From Streptomyces griseoruber (GTDB taxonomy: Bacteria > Actinomycetota > Actinomycetes > Streptomycetales > Streptomycetaceae): a DNA stretch of 64,000 bases. Shown here in pieces: positions 1 to 7,086 of the stretch (position 1 is its first letter; each line of letters begins with the position of its first letter). The DNA lies in assembly GCF_001514205.1 (NCBI RefSeq), contig NZ_KQ948773.1, positions 72,016-136,015 on the forward strand. Reading direction: 5' to 3'. Made by a program: the position numbers and the translations under genes. The notes beneath the pieces were generated by a model that did not search any database, was not told the origin of the DNA, and saw only the letters and a program-made list of their open reading frames with translations.

Positions 1-23
1 CCGCGGCACTAGGTTCCCGGGGC

Positions 24-449
24 TCAGATCTCCAGGAGGACGGTGAAGGGGCCGTCGTTCGTCAGGGACACCCGCATCTGCGCCCCGAACCGACCCGTCG
101 CGACGGTGGCACCCAGCGCCCGCAGCTGCGCCACGACCTCCTCGACGAGGGGCTCGGCGACGGGCCCCGGGGCGGCGGCGTTCCAGGTGGGCCGCCGTCC
201 TTTGCGCGCATCCCCGTACAGGGTGAACTGGCTGATCACCAGCAGCGGGGCGTCGATGTCGCTGCACGACTTCTCCTCGTGCAGCATCCGCACCGACCAC
301 AGCTTGCGGGCGAGCTGCGCCGCCTTCTCCGCGGTGTCCTCGTGCGTCACCCCCACCAGCACGCACAGCCCCTCGCCGACGATCTCCCCGACCGTCTCCC
401 CGTCCACGACCACACTCGCGCCGTCCACCCTCTGCACCACAGCTCGCAT
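24..449 (-). CDS. dtd: D-aminoacyl-tRNA deacylase
   Basis: Cytosolic DTD enzyme that hydrolyses D-amino acids mischarged onto tRNA. The 141-residue product has the family's usual length and opens MRAVVQRV, the standard DTD N-terminus; I chose this ATG over one four codons upstream for that reason. It carries the SQFTLYGD block (active-site SQxxL) and the C-terminal loop MRVSLTNDGPFT, matching the NxGPxT motif of the cross-subunit Gly-cisPro/active-site region. It is transcribed away from rsiG and shares no operon with the genes shown. Very confident on family; nothing odd seen. Confidence 0.95.
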   Translation of the reverse strand: MRAVVQRVDGASVVVDGETVGEIVGEGLCVLVGVTHEDTAEKAAQLARKLWSVRMLHEEKSCSDIDAPLLVISQFTLYGDARKGRRPTWNAAAPGPVAEPLVEEVVAQLRALGATVATGRFGAQMRVSLTNDGPFTVLLEI

Positions 450-611
450 GCGGACCATCATGCCGGGTGCCCCGCACGGACTCGCGAAGGGCCCATTTTT
501 GATCCTTTAGGCCCTGTCTGGGGCCGTTCGGGGGGACTCGGTCACCTCGCGGCGACTTGGGGTGGCACGATGCTTTCCACCACACGCCGGTCGAGGGGAC
601 GGTAGAGGGAC

Positions 612-1178
612 ATGAGCACACCGAGTACCGGGCGGCTGGAGGCACACCGGCCGCCCGTCCAGCGCGGCGAGAGCCCCGGGCCGCCCGCGGATCCACCGGG
701 GCGCGAGCTGGCCCGGCTCAGCCTGCCCGAGCTGCGCACCCTGCGCCAGGGCGCCCAACGCGACGAGGCGGACCTGAGCTACGTACGGCGACTGCTCCAG
801 GGCCGGATCGACATCCTGCGCGCGGAGCTGGCCCGCCGCTCCCCGTCGGGCGCCGCGTCGGTCGTCGAACGCCTTCCGGAGATCCTCACCGACGCCCCGG
901 CCCGCCACCGCTCCTCGGCGCGCCACGTCACCCTGGGCACCCCGCACAGCGAGGAGTACGGCCGCCTCGCCGCCGACATGCTCGCCGACGTCGAACTCTC
1001 CGACCTCGACGCCCGCACCGACCCGGAACTCCATGCGGCGATGGCCCGTCTGATCGGCTACGAACAGCAGGTCTCCCGCCGCCGCCAGCATCTCCAGCGC
1101 ACGGCCGACGACTGCGGAGCGGAGATCACCCGCCGCTACCGGGAGGGCGAGGCCCAGGTGGACGACCTGCTGGTGTGA
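612..1178 (+). CDS. rsiG: RsiG, c-di-GMP-dependent anti-sigma factor for WhiG
   Basis: 188 residues, mostly helical. It holds two copies of the RsiG c-di-GMP-binding signature E(X)3S(X)2R(X)3Q(X)3D: E52-S56-R59-Q63-D67 and E151-S155-R158-Q162-D166. In Streptomyces, RsiG forms an antiparallel coiled coil that binds a c-di-GMP dimer and in that state sequesters the sporulation sigma factor WhiG. The two motifs sit in the two predicted long helices as expected, and the first 30 residues are Pro-rich and probably disordered. ATG start. It stands alone, followed by a strong terminator hairpin. The c-di-GMP synthase gene cdgB lies at the other end of this window. Confidence 0.93.
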   Translation: MSTPSTGRLEAHRPPVQRGESPGPPADPPGRELARLSLPELRTLRQGAQRDEADLSYVRRLLQGRIDILRAELARRSPSGAASVVERLPEILTDAPARHRSSARHVTLGTPHSEEYGRLAADMLADVELSDLDARTDPELHAAMARLIGYEQQVSRRRQHLQRTADDCGAEITRRYREGEAQVDDLLV

Positions 1179-1181
1179 CCT

Positions 1182-1222
1182 CCCACCCCCGCCGGCGGGC
1201 GGAGCCCCCTGGCGGGGGTGGG
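1182..1222 (+). terminator. rho-independent-type terminator after rsiG
   Basis: Perfect 12-bp inverted repeat (CCCACCCCCGCC and its complement) with a 17-base loop, starting four bases after the rsiG stop. No U-tract, which is common for actinobacterial terminators. Confidence 0.7.
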
Positions 1223-1270
1223 GGGCGAAAACCTGGCGACACCCGCCACCGCCCTGCCTACCGTGGCCCC

Positions 1271-2512
1271 ATGGACGTCCGCCCCGTCACCGACCACGAA
1301 CTCCCCGCCTGGATGCGCGCCCTGAACACGGGCTTCCTGCGCCCCCCGGCCGTCACCGAACAGTCCGTCGCCGCCCGCCGGGCCACCCTCGGCGACTCCC
1401 GTCTGACCGGCGCCTTCGACGCCGACACCTGCGTGGCCACCTTCCGCTCCTTCCCGCAGGAACTCACCACCCCGGGCGGCACCCCCGTCCCCGCCGACGC
1501 CATCTCCAACGTCGCCGTCCTGCCCACCCACCGCCGCCAGGGCCTCCTCACCCGGCTGATGGCCGACGACCTCACGGCCGCGAAGGACCGCGGCGACGTC
1601 GTGGCGACCCTCATCGCCGCCGAGTACCGCATCTACGGCCGGCACGGCTTCGGCCCCGCCACCACCATGACCGAGTGGACGATCGACATACCGAGGGCCG
1701 GCTTCGACCCCCGTCACCCGGTCCCGCTGGCCGGCGGCCGCATCGACCTGGTCGACGGCGCGGAGGTCCGCAAGCTCGGCCCCGTCCTGCACGAGCGACT
1801 GCGCCGCACCCAGCCGGGCGCCGTCAGCCGCCACGAGCACTGGTGGGACATGAACACCGGTGTGATCCACCTGCACGGCGAGGCGAGCTGGACCGAGCCG
1901 TTCTACGCGGTGTACCGCTCGGCGGACGGCGAGGTCGAGGGGCTGGTCTCGTACCAGGCGGACGACCACTGGACCGACGCCAAGCAGCCGCGGAACACGG
2001 CCTCGGTGAACTGGCTGCTCTCGGTGACCCCGGCCGCCGCCCGTGCCCTGTGGCACTACCTGTGCTCCATCGACTGGATCACCCGGGTGAAGTCGGGCTG
2101 GCGCTCCCCGGACGACCTGCTTCCCCTCCTGCTGCCCGACCCGCGGGCGGCGAGCATCACCACCCAGGCGGACTGGCTGTGGGTGCGGCTCCTGGACGTC
2201 GCGGCGGCCCTGGAGGCGCGGACGTACGACACGGCGGGCGCCCTGGTCCTGGAGGTGGTCGACGGGGCCGGCCTGGCCGGGGGCCGCTTCCTGCTGGACG
2301 CGACCCCCGACGGTGCCTCCTGTACGCCGACGACCCGCGACGCCGATCTCACCCTGGACGTGGCCGAGCTGGCGTCCCTGTGGCTCGGCGACGAGTCGGC
2401 GGTACGGCTCGCGGAGCTGGGCCGGCTCCGGGAAGAACGAGCGGGCGCCGCCCGGGGGGCCGACGCCCTGCTGCGTACGCCCGGGCGACCGTGGTGCCCG
2501 GACCTGTTCTGA
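1271..2512 (+). CDS. Eis-like GNAT family N-acetyltransferase
   Basis: 413 residues, the size of Eis-type proteins (N-terminal GNAT domain, a second GNAT-like domain and a C-terminal sterol-carrier-like domain). The acetyl-CoA loop is visible at about residues 85-100 as VLPTHRRQGLLTRLM (R/Q-x-x-G/A motif). The product ends in PGRPWCPDLF; Eis enzymes use their terminal carboxylate as a base. Mycobacterial Eis acetylates aminoglycosides and other amines, but the substrate here cannot be inferred. The open frame extends far upstream, yet the start must lie after the rsiG terminator; ATG 1271 fits. Not part of an obvious operon. Confidence 0.88.
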   Translation: MDVRPVTDHELPAWMRALNTGFLRPPAVTEQSVAARRATLGDSRLTGAFDADTCVATFRSFPQELTTPGGTPVPADAISNVAVLPTHRRQGLLTRLMADDLTAAKDRGDVVATLIAAEYRIYGRHGFGPATTMTEWTIDIPRAGFDPRHPVPLAGGRIDLVDGAEVRKLGPVLHERLRRTQPGAVSRHEHWWDMNTGVIHLHGEASWTEPFYAVYRSADGEVEGLVSYQADDHWTDAKQPRNTASVNWLLSVTPAAARALWHYLCSIDWITRVKSGWRSPDDLLPLLLPDPRAASITTQADWLWVRLLDVAAALEARTYDTAGALVLEVVDGAGLAGGRFLLDATPDGASCTPTTRDADLTLDVAELASLWLGDESAVRLAELGRLREERAGAARGADALLRTPGRPWCPDLF

Positions 2513-2567
2513 CGCTCCTTTCGACGTCCGACGACGGGGAAGGTGTTGGTGCATCCGTAGCTGTTCA

Positions 2568-2627
2568 GTTGTGGCTGTGCGCGATGTTCGGTTGTGGCTG
2601 TGCGGCGATCTGCAGTTGTGGCTGTGC
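2568..2627. repeat. three exact 13-bp direct repeats
   Basis: GTTGTGGCTGTGC occurs at 2568-2580, 2591-2603 and 2615-2627, spaced 23 and 24 bases start to start, about two helical turns. It lies in the 303-base gap between the acetyltransferase and devE. The rest of that gap holds the palindrome at 2712-2730 and the devE promoter; no gene is seen there. Confidence 0.8.
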
Positions 2628-2711
2628 TCAGGTGTCGGCTTCTCGGGCTCCCGGCTCCCCTCCGGAAGGGAGTCCGACCGGCCAACCGTCCGGAAGTTTG
2701 ACCATGTTGTT

Positions 2712-2730
2712 GAAGTTGGCAGCCAACTTC
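2712..2730. promoter_or_regulatory. palindromic putative operator upstream of devE
   Basis: Perfect 19-bp palindrome GAAGTTGGCAGCCAACTTC (9-bp arms around a central A), about 85 bases before the devE start. It shares the AGTTGGC half-site with the 24-bp palindrome before devA, so a DevA-type regulator is the likely binder (inference). Confidence 0.6.
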
Positions 2731-2815
2731 ACTGTACTTATGTCCGCTTGGAAGCGTCCTATAACCATCTCTCTTTGAACTGCCACAAGATGGCGGGAAG
2801 TTGTACTGTTCCCCC

Positions 2816-3724
2816 GTGGAGCCGGAACATGCCCCCGTCAACGGACGGGGGAGAGCGGGGCGGCCCCAGCCCTCGCACCGTGAGGTGGCCGACGAGCTGC
2901 GTACCCGGATCAGGACCGGAGTGCTGCGGCCGGGCGAACGCATGCCCACGCAGGCCAGGTTGGCGGACGAGTTCGGGGTGGAGCGGGGGGCCGTACGCCA
3001 GGCGCTGCGCATTCTCCAGTCGGAGCACCTGCTCACCAACGTCTCCAAGGGAAGCCCGGCCACGGTCGCCCCGCCGCCGGGCGCGGCCGGCCCGCCGATG
3101 GGTCCGCAGGCGACCCCGCAGCCGTCCATGGTGGGCCTCCCCCCGCGGATGACCGAGGCCTTCGCGGCCCGGCATGTCCAGGTGGACGCCCTCTGCCTCA
3201 CGGCGGTCTCACTGACGGCGGCGATCGGCGAGCCGCTGCGCCGGATCCATGCCGGACAGCTGAAACCGGCCAAGATCGACGTCCGGGTCCTGCTGCCCTC
3301 CCGGAACATCGACCTGGCCTTCCCCGCGGCGGTGGACACCTCGGCCACCGGGCGGCTCCAGCGTCACTGGCTGGCCCACCGCAACGCGCAGGGCCAGGTG
3401 CTGCGGCACAACCTGCTGAGCCTGCGCTCCACGCACGGCATCGACGTCAGCGTCACCTTCCGCGCGCTGCCGTTCACCCCGCCCGTGAAGCTGTATCTGC
3501 TCAACGGCACGGACGCGCTGTTCGCGTACTACACCGTGCGGCTGCGCGAGGAGACGATCGACCAGGAGAGCCTGGAGATGTACGACGCCGAGGGCACGCG
3601 GTCGGTGCTGTTCGCCTTCGAACAGGGGGCCGGGCCGCGCGACTCGGCGTTCGTGGAACAGTCCCAGCTGTGGTTCGACGCACTCTGGGAGACGATCAGC
3701 TCGGAGCTGCTGCTCACGAGCTGA
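2816..3724 (+). CDS. devE: DevA-subfamily GntR transcriptional regulator (DevE-like)
   Basis: 302 residues. The N-terminal winged helix (about residues 15-80) is GntR type, including ADEFGVERGAVRQALR and the wing that follows. The C-terminal 200 residues are shared with the two other GntR genes in this cluster (FRALPFTPPVKLYLLNG core) and are not a FadR, HutC or MocR effector domain. In S. coelicolor DevA founds this subfamily and a paralogue devE lies just upstream; position supports the name. GTG 2816 is chosen because a -10-like TACTGT ends six bases before it, implying a leaderless mRNA. Its 3' end overlaps the opposing small membrane gene by 11 bases. Confidence 0.75.
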   Translation: MEPEHAPVNGRGRAGRPQPSHREVADELRTRIRTGVLRPGERMPTQARLADEFGVERGAVRQALRILQSEHLLTNVSKGSPATVAPPPGAAGPPMGPQATPQPSMVGLPPRMTEAFAARHVQVDALCLTAVSLTAAIGEPLRRIHAGQLKPAKIDVRVLLPSRNIDLAFPAAVDTSATGRLQRHWLAHRNAQGQVLRHNLLSLRSTHGIDVSVTFRALPFTPPVKLYLLNGTDALFAYYTVRLREETIDQESLEMYDAEGTRSVLFAFEQGAGPRDSAFVEQSQLWFDALWETISSELLLTS

Positions 3725-3908
3725 CGGCGGGTCCGGTGGCCACGAGGGCGAGGACCACGGCGCCGACCGAGCTGAGGGCCGGGCTCCTGACCTTGATGCC
3801 GATACTGAGCAGCAGCAGTCCGACGGCGCCGGTGGTGCCGTACTTCCACTGGATGGTCTGCTCGACGCCGACGACGATGGCGGCACAGACGAGGGTGAGG
3901 ACAGGCAT
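3714..3908 (-). CDS. small membrane protein of the dev cluster (first copy)
   Basis: 64 residues, almost entirely hydrophobic, with two to three predicted membrane segments split by a short QWKYGTTG loop. A second copy at 5689-5877 shares the pattern Q-x-K-x-G-x-x-G ... G-x-K-x-R, so the two are paralogues. It is transcribed divergently from devA across a palindrome-rich 142-base gap and converges on devE. Start ATG 3908 lies directly before the membrane segments; an upstream in-frame start would run through the palindrome. No known family recognised; a partner or target of the adjacent regulator is plausible but unproven. Confidence 0.65.
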   Translation of the reverse strand: MPVLTLVCAAIVVGVEQTIQWKYGTTGAVGLLLLSIGIKVRSPALSSVGAVVLALVATGPAVSS

Positions 3909-3933
3909 GGTGTTCCCCCCTTCCGACAAACCT

Positions 3934-3957
3934 TTGCCAACTCGATCGAGTTGGCAA
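3934..3957. promoter_or_regulatory. 24-bp perfect palindrome in the devA divergent promoter region
   Basis: Arms TTGCCAACTCGA and its exact complement, no spacer. A smaller palindrome TTGGTACCAA follows at 3983-3992. Both lie between the divergent small membrane gene and devA. DevA is reported to control its own transcription, so this is the natural candidate operator (inference). Confidence 0.7.
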
Positions 3958-4050
3958 CCAACTATGATTATGTTGTCCCCACTTGGTACCAACCCCTAAA
4001 CAACTTTCAAGCAACTCCCCATAGATGGATCTAAGTTGTAGCGTTTGGTC

Positions 4051-4944
4051 GTGACCCTGGAGAACGTGGCGGAGAACGTGGCGGAGAACGTGGCAGTGAA
4101 CGGCAGCAGAAGGTCGCCCCAGGAGATCGCCGACGTCCTGCGGCAGCGCATCCGTGCCGGTGACCTCAAGGCCGGCGACCGCCTGCCCACCCAGGCCGAG
4201 CTCGCCGACGAGTTCGGGGTGGAGCGCGGCGCCGTACGCCAGGCCCTGCGGGAACTCCAGCTCGACGGACTCCTCACCAACGTCAGCAAGGGCAGCCCGC
4301 CGCGCATCGCCGAACCGCCCGCGCCCGGTCACGACGAGCCCCAGCCCACCATGGTCGGCCTCGCCCCCCGCCTCACCGAGGCGTTCTCCGCCCCGCACGT
4401 CCGCATCGACGCGGCCTGCCTCACGGCCGAGAGCCTGATCCCCGCCCTGGGCGAGCCCCTGCGCCTCATCCACGCGGGCGTGATCCACCCCCAGAAGATC
4501 GACGTCCGGATCCTCCTGCCCTCCCGCCGTATCAATCTCGCCTTTCCCGTGCCCGTCGAGGGCCGCGGCGACGACGACCCGGTGCACCAGCGCTGGCTGG
4601 CCATGCGCAACGCCCAGGGCCACGTCCTGCGCCACAACCTCCAGACCCTGCGCTCCCACGGCATCGACGTCGACATCACCTTCCGCGCGCTGCCGTTCAC
4701 CCCGCCCGTGAAGCTGTACCTGCTCAACGGCACGGAGGCGCTGATGGCGTACTACATGGTCGAGCGGCGGGCGGAGAACACCGACACCGGGCCGCTCGAC
4801 ATGTACGACGTCCTCGGCACCGAGTCGCTCCTGTTCTCCTTCGAGTCCTCGGCCGGTCCGCGCGACGGCGCGTTCGTGGAGGAATCCCAGAAGTGGTTCA
4901 ACGCCCTCTGGGAAACCATCACGACGGACCTGACACTCTCCTAG
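4051..4944 (+). CDS. devA: DevA, GntR-family developmental regulator
   Basis: 297 residues. GntR winged helix at about residues 20-85 (ADEFGVERGAVRQALREL), then the DevA-type C-terminal domain with the FRALPFTPPVKLYLLNG block identical to devE. In S. coelicolor DevA is needed for aerial hyphae development and forms an operon with devB. Here the stop codon TAG shares a base with the GTG start of the HAD hydrolase gene (TAGTG), which agrees with translational coupling. GTG 4051 follows a -10-like TAGCGT by seven bases, suggesting a leaderless transcript. The first residues contain a repeated ENVAENVAENVA stretch encoded by tandem 12-bp repeats. Confidence 0.85.
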   Translation: MTLENVAENVAENVAVNGSRRSPQEIADVLRQRIRAGDLKAGDRLPTQAELADEFGVERGAVRQALRELQLDGLLTNVSKGSPPRIAEPPAPGHDEPQPTMVGLAPRLTEAFSAPHVRIDAACLTAESLIPALGEPLRLIHAGVIHPQKIDVRILLPSRRINLAFPVPVEGRGDDDPVHQRWLAMRNAQGHVLRHNLQTLRSHGIDVDITFRALPFTPPVKLYLLNGTEALMAYYMVERRAENTDTGPLDMYDVLGTESLLFSFESSAGPRDGAFVEESQKWFNALWETITTDLTLS

Positions 4945-5705
4945 TGACTTCTGATACGACGCAGACTGAACAGGTGGCAGCCGACACCGACAACACCCAG
5001 GGAAACGGAACCGCGGATCTGCGGGAGCTGATCGCGCGTACGAGGGTCGTCCTGTGGGACTTCGACGGCCCCATCTGCCGGCTCTTCGCCGGCCATTCGG
5101 CGGAGGACGTGGCCGACGGACTGGTGGAGTGGCTCGAGGGGCGGGGCCTGCACCATCTGCTGACGGAGTCCGAGCGGGAGTCGCTGGACCCGCACGTCGT
5201 CCTGCGCGCCGTGGACCGCCTGCGGCCCGGCAGCGACCTGGTCGCGGAGCTGGAGGAACGTCTCACCCAGGAGGAACTGCGGGCCGCCTCCTCGGCGATG
5301 CCCACGGCCTGGGCGGACCCCCTGATACGCACCTGGACCGCCCTGGGCCTCCGCCTGGCCATCACCACCAACAACTCCCCCCGCGTGGTCGCCAAGTACC
5401 TCACCGGCCGGGGCCTCGCCTCCTGCTTCACCCCGCACGTCTACGGCCGCACACAGGAACTCCAGCTGCTCAAGCCCCACCCCCACTGCCTCCACCGCGC
5501 CCTGCGCGCGACGGGCTCCGCCCCCGACACCGCCCTGATGATCGGCGACACCCCCTCCGACTTCCTGGCCGCCCGTGAGGCCGGCGTCCCCTTCCTGGGC
5601 TACGCGCGTAACGAACGCAAGGAGAAGCTGCTGCGGGACGCGGGGGCGACATCGGTGGTGAACTCGCTGGAGACGGTGCTGCGGGTGGTCAGGGAACGGC
5701 CCTGA
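4944..5705 (+). CDS. devB: DevB, HAD-superfamily hydrolase
   Basis: 253 residues. All four HAD motifs are present: I, D39-x-D41 in LWDFDG; II, the Thr of TTNNS; III, Lys in LLKPHP; IV, GDTPSD. This is a phosphatase of the phosphoglycolate-phosphatase-like type; the substrate is not known. It overlaps devA by one base, as in the devAB operon of S. coelicolor. The first 25 residues are Thr/Asp/Asn-rich and probably disordered; a GTG ten codons later is an alternative start. Its 3' end overlaps the opposing small membrane gene by 17 bases. Confidence 0.85.
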   Translation: MTSDTTQTEQVAADTDNTQGNGTADLRELIARTRVVLWDFDGPICRLFAGHSAEDVADGLVEWLEGRGLHHLLTESERESLDPHVVLRAVDRLRPGSDLVAELEERLTQEELRAASSAMPTAWADPLIRTWTALGLRLAITTNNSPRVVAKYLTGRGLASCFTPHVYGRTQELQLLKPHPHCLHRALRATGSAPDTALMIGDTPSDFLAAREAGVPFLGYARNERKEKLLRDAGATSVVNSLETVLRVVRERP

Positions 5706-5877
5706 GCATCAACACCACCAGCACACAGACCGCCACGACGGTGAGCTTCTCGGCCCTGGCCTTCCAGCCGGTCATCACGGTGAGTATCAGCATCACCCCG
5801 AGGGCGCCCAGTTTCGCCTGCACCGCCAGGCCCGCACAGTAGGCGAGCAGTTCCAGGACCGCTGATAAAAGGAGCAT
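5689..5877 (-). CDS. small membrane protein of the dev cluster (second copy)
   Basis: 62 residues, hydrophobic, two to three predicted membrane segments. It shares with the first copy (3714-3908) a central Q-x-K-x-G-x-x-G followed 10 residues later by G-x-K-x-R. It converges on devB and is divergent from the third GntR gene, the same arrangement as the first copy with devA. I use ATG 5877; an in-frame codon 17 residues upstream would read through the palindrome. No known family recognised. Confidence 0.6.
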   Translation of the reverse strand: MLLLSAVLELLAYCAGLAVQAKLGALGVMLILTVMTGWKARAEKLTVVAVCVLVVLMLRAVP

Positions 5878-5913
5878 GGCCTTCCACCTACCTGCCAGTA
5901 TCGGTGAAGCTTT

Positions 5914-5945
5914 CAAGTCTCGGTCCAATTGGACTGCTTGACTTG
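5914..5945. promoter_or_regulatory. nested palindromes before the third GntR gene
   Basis: Inner perfect palindrome GTCCAATTGGAC (5923-5934) flanked by CAAGTC (5914) and GACTTG (5940). It lies in the 172-base divergent region between the small membrane gene and the GntR gene. The half-site differs from the AGTTGGC of devE and devA, suggesting that this regulator has its own specificity (inference). Confidence 0.55.
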
Positions 5946-6049
5946 TCGAGGTGGGTCTCCCCTGGCCGATTGATCCTTAATCGGGCGGCCCTGTCCGAGA
6001 CTTGACCGACGGTGGTTTGGTACTGGACGGATGGCGGTACGGTCGCCGT

Positions 6050-6922
6050 GTGGACGCGCAGCAGAGCGGTGACGTCGGCGGCCGGGAGTTCCAGCGGGTC
6101 GCCGACGACCTGCGCGCCCGCATGGCGAACGGCACGTATCCGCTGCGCTCCTTCCTGCCGTCCCAGCGGGACCTCGCCGAGGAGTACGGGGTCTCCCGCG
6201 ACACCATCCAGCGGGTGCTGCGGGAGCTGGCCAACGAGGGCTGGATCGAGTCCCGCCAGGGCAGCGGGTCCCGCGTGGTCAAGATGCAGCGGATCCAGTC
6301 CTCCACGCCCAGGGCCACCCGGCAGAGCCATGGGGCCACCCTGGGACCCCTGCTCAGCGAGGCCTTCGAACAGCCTGAAGTCACCCTGGACGTCTACACG
6401 TTGACCTCGGAGTCCCTGGACGCGCACATCCGGCTCCAGGCCGAGCGGATCCACGGCGGTTCCATAGCGCCGCAGCACATCGGCCTGCGGATGATCCTGC
6501 CGTCCGAGGAACTCAACCTGCCCTATCCGAGGGTCAAGGACGACAAGGACGACGACCGTCTGAAGAACCGTCTGCACGAGATCGCGGACCGTCATACAGC
6601 CTCGCTGCGCGGCGTGCTGAAAGACCTCAGGACCGAGAAGCTCGTGCCGTCCGTGGACGTCCAGATCCGCCATGTGGCCCTGACGCCGACGTTCAAGCTC
6701 TACGTCTTCAACGGCACGGAGGTGCTGCACGGGCCGTACGAGGTGATCCAGCGGCAGATCGAGCTGGATTCCGGTGAGGAGGTCACCGCTCTCGATGTTC
6801 TCGGCCTCGGCGCCACCCTCACCCATCAGGTGAAGGACGGCGACCCGGACTCACCGGGCTCGGTGTTCGTCGACACCTGGCAGTCCTGGTTCGACTCGGT
6901 CTGGAATCATCTCGCCGAATAG
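6050..6922 (+). CDS. third DevA-like GntR regulator
   Basis: 290 residues. GntR winged helix at about residues 10-75 (AEEYGVSRDTIQRVLREL). The C-terminal domain follows the DevA layout: VTLDVYTLTSESL, an LRMILPSEELNLP strand, HVALTPTFKLYVFNG aligning with the devA FTPPVKLYLLNG block, and a terminal WQSWFDSVWNHL helix. It is more diverged than devE and devA are from each other. GTG 6050 is chosen because TACGGT ends six bases earlier and the upstream frame has no ribosome site. No S. coelicolor equivalent is remembered, so it may be an addition to the dev locus. Confidence 0.8.
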   Translation: MDAQQSGDVGGREFQRVADDLRARMANGTYPLRSFLPSQRDLAEEYGVSRDTIQRVLRELANEGWIESRQGSGSRVVKMQRIQSSTPRATRQSHGATLGPLLSEAFEQPEVTLDVYTLTSESLDAHIRLQAERIHGGSIAPQHIGLRMILPSEELNLPYPRVKDDKDDDRLKNRLHEIADRHTASLRGVLKDLRTEKLVPSVDVQIRHVALTPTFKLYVFNGTEVLHGPYEVIQRQIELDSGEEVTALDVLGLGATLTHQVKDGDPDSPGSVFVDTWQSWFDSVWNHLAE

Positions 6923-7086
6923 CTCAGCGGGTGCGCTAGTATCCCCGGCATCTTGAGCGAGTAATCCTCTCCTGTTGTACGTATTCCTCCCTGTGCTCAC
7001 CCCACCGGCCACCCCGGTAGTGCGGCGCACCGCACGGCACTCGACGATTGCCGTACCCATCCCCGCGCAACTCACCGGAGCGGCCA

